From assembly GCA_963557075.1 (NCBI GenBank), contig CAUWDA010000010.1:1-60685 (forward strand): 60,685 bases of DNA. The letters are read 5' to 3'. The position numbers were made by a program, and so were the translations under genes. Below are positions 59,880-60,685 of the stretch, piece after piece. The notes beneath the pieces are model-generated. The model had not been told where the DNA came from, ran no database searches, and saw only the letters and a program-made list of their open reading frames with translations. The stretch's first letter is position 1; every line of letters starts with the position of its first letter. This stretch comes from Flavonifractor sp963557075 (GTDB lineage Bacteria; Bacillota; Clostridia; Oscillospirales; Oscillospiraceae).

Positions 59880-60599
59880 TCAATACCGGTTGGAAGAGGC
59901 GAAGGTCAACACGGAGAATGTGGCCGCCACGCCGGAATTCACCGCCGCCGCCGTGGAGGTGCGGCGGATGCTCTCCAGCATCTCAGACTGCCGCTGATTT
60001 TCTTCCAGCATCCTCCGGCTGTCCGCTTCCAGACGCTGGCGGTGGAGATACTCCTCGTACAGGGAGAGACACTCCTTCATGGAGTCCGCCTGGCCGTTGG
60101 CCAGAACGCGCTCAAAGTAGACTGCGGCGTCGTAATAGCAGTAATCCCGGGGCAGCGCATTGAGCTTCTCCGCGTTCTGCACCGTCAGGCGGTAGATCTC
60201 CTGGGAGATGGCATCCATCCGGGTCTGGGTCTGGGCCTTCTGGCGATCCAGATCGGCCTGCCGGCGTGCCAGAGGGATACCGAGCAGCTTGTAGACCCAT
60301 CTGACCGCGATGATCAAAATAACGGTGGACAAACCGATGAGGACAGGATCTCCAATAGCAGGGGGCAGCAGCTTGATCACCGGGAGGAGCACGGACCCGA
60401 TCAATTGGAAGATCACGCTGCCGCCTAGAAATGCCAACACCCCTCTCAAGCCCTTTTTTGCTGCTTTTTCGTCCAGGGCTGACTGCATTTGGCTCAAATG
60501 CTCCTGGCTGGATGTTGCCTCAGTGTACAGGATGTCGATTTGTTTCAAGGTGGGGATCGCGTCGTTCACGATTCGCAGGGTCTCTTCTCGTTCGGTCAT
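59880..60599 (-). CDS. Coiled-coil membrane protein of unknown function
   Basis: 239 residues. An N-terminal helical region (1-48) is followed by two membrane helices (about 53-77 and 84-104), a charged coiled-coil (about 110-150, RRQADLDRQKAQTQTRMDAI) and a second coiled-coil (about 180-222). The C-terminus is Ala/Ser-rich. No family is recognised. AAAGGAGAG precedes ATG on the minus strand. It is separated from the sigma gene by 222 bp in which no gene is visible. Confidence 0.78.
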   Translation of the reverse strand: MTEREETLRIVNDAIPTLKQIDILYTEATSSQEHLSQMQSALDEKAAKKGLRGVLAFLGGSVIFQLIGSVLLPVIKLLPPAIGDPVLIGLSTVILIIAVRWVYKLLGIPLARRQADLDRQKAQTQTRMDAISQEIYRLTVQNAEKLNALPRDYCYYDAAVYFERVLANGQADSMKECLSLYEEYLHRQRLEADSRRMLEENQRQSEMLESIRRTSTAAAVNSGVAATFSVLTFASSNRY

Positions 60600-60655
60600 G
60601 TTCTCTCTCTCCTTTGGTAAAGTTAGATTAGTGCTATTACAATAAGATTGGATGG

Positions 60656-60682
60656 AACCCTCGGTAGCCAGCCGGGGGTTTT
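60656..60682 (+). terminator. Hairpin at the right window edge
   Basis: 9-bp stem AACCCTCGG / CCGGGGGTT with one G-U pair (60656-60664 with 60672-60680), followed by TT at the edge. No plus-strand gene ends here in the window. Confidence 0.4.
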
Positions 60683-60685
60683 GTC

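Overview
The window looks like a chromosomal segment of a GC-rich, Gram-positive gut Clostridium of the Oscillospirales type. Pointers are strong AGGAGG ribosome sites, LxAC-lipobox lipoproteins, BMP-family nucleoside import, several very large S-layer-homology (SLH) surface proteins and B12 uptake through an ECF transporter. The taxon is inferred from gene style, not from a marker gene. No rRNA, tRNA, CRISPR array or complete insertion sequence was seen.

Layout. 1-2759: a copper P-type ATPase (copA) with a fused C-terminal CopZ-like domain, preceded by a duplicated copy of its own 5' end and a hairpin-rich insert. 3011-8058: a purine-nucleoside ABC importer operon (lipoprotein, ATPase, two permeases). 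8127-9965: an XRE regulator and guaA, whose glutaminase domain has lost its catalytic core. 9966-14915: remnants of at least two integrative elements joined together (XRE repressor, excisionase, tyrosine integrase, MobC/RHH-like protein, truncated RepA-like ATPase; then the 3' end of a sigma factor, its membrane partner, a DUF3847 protein and a truncated MobA/MobL relaxase). 14894-25024: a 3,376-codon SLH protein that begins at the relaxase junction with no signal peptide or ribosome site. 25604-31864: a Crp/Fnr-type regulator divergent from an operon of methyltransferase, FmdE-family protein, FecCD/BtuCD/BtuF-type importer, NTPase and flavodoxin-like protein.

32139-53089 is the most interesting part. 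A cobalamin riboswitch with tandem terminators precedes a locus that appears to encode a cell-surface B12 capture and import system. It contains a secreted surface protein; a 3,211-codon SLH protein carrying an alpha/alpha-toroid and two DUF4430-like modules; a second toroid protein with SLH repeats; a membrane-tethered DUF4430 protein; EcfT; a TIM-barrel enzyme resembling the cobamide-remodelling hydrolase CbiR; and an unusual single-chain EcfA-EcfA'-S fusion. Toroid plus DUF4430 is the domain pair that makes up animal intrinsic factor and transcobalamin, so the proposal is an intrinsic-factor-like relay on a Gram-positive surface. Two small homing-endonuclease-associated-repeat proteins are embedded in the locus.

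53614-60599 (minus strand) holds a CHAP+CAP+SLH surface protein, a lipoprotein, an ECF-like sigma factor fused to a membrane anchor and ectodomain, and a coiled-coil membrane protein.
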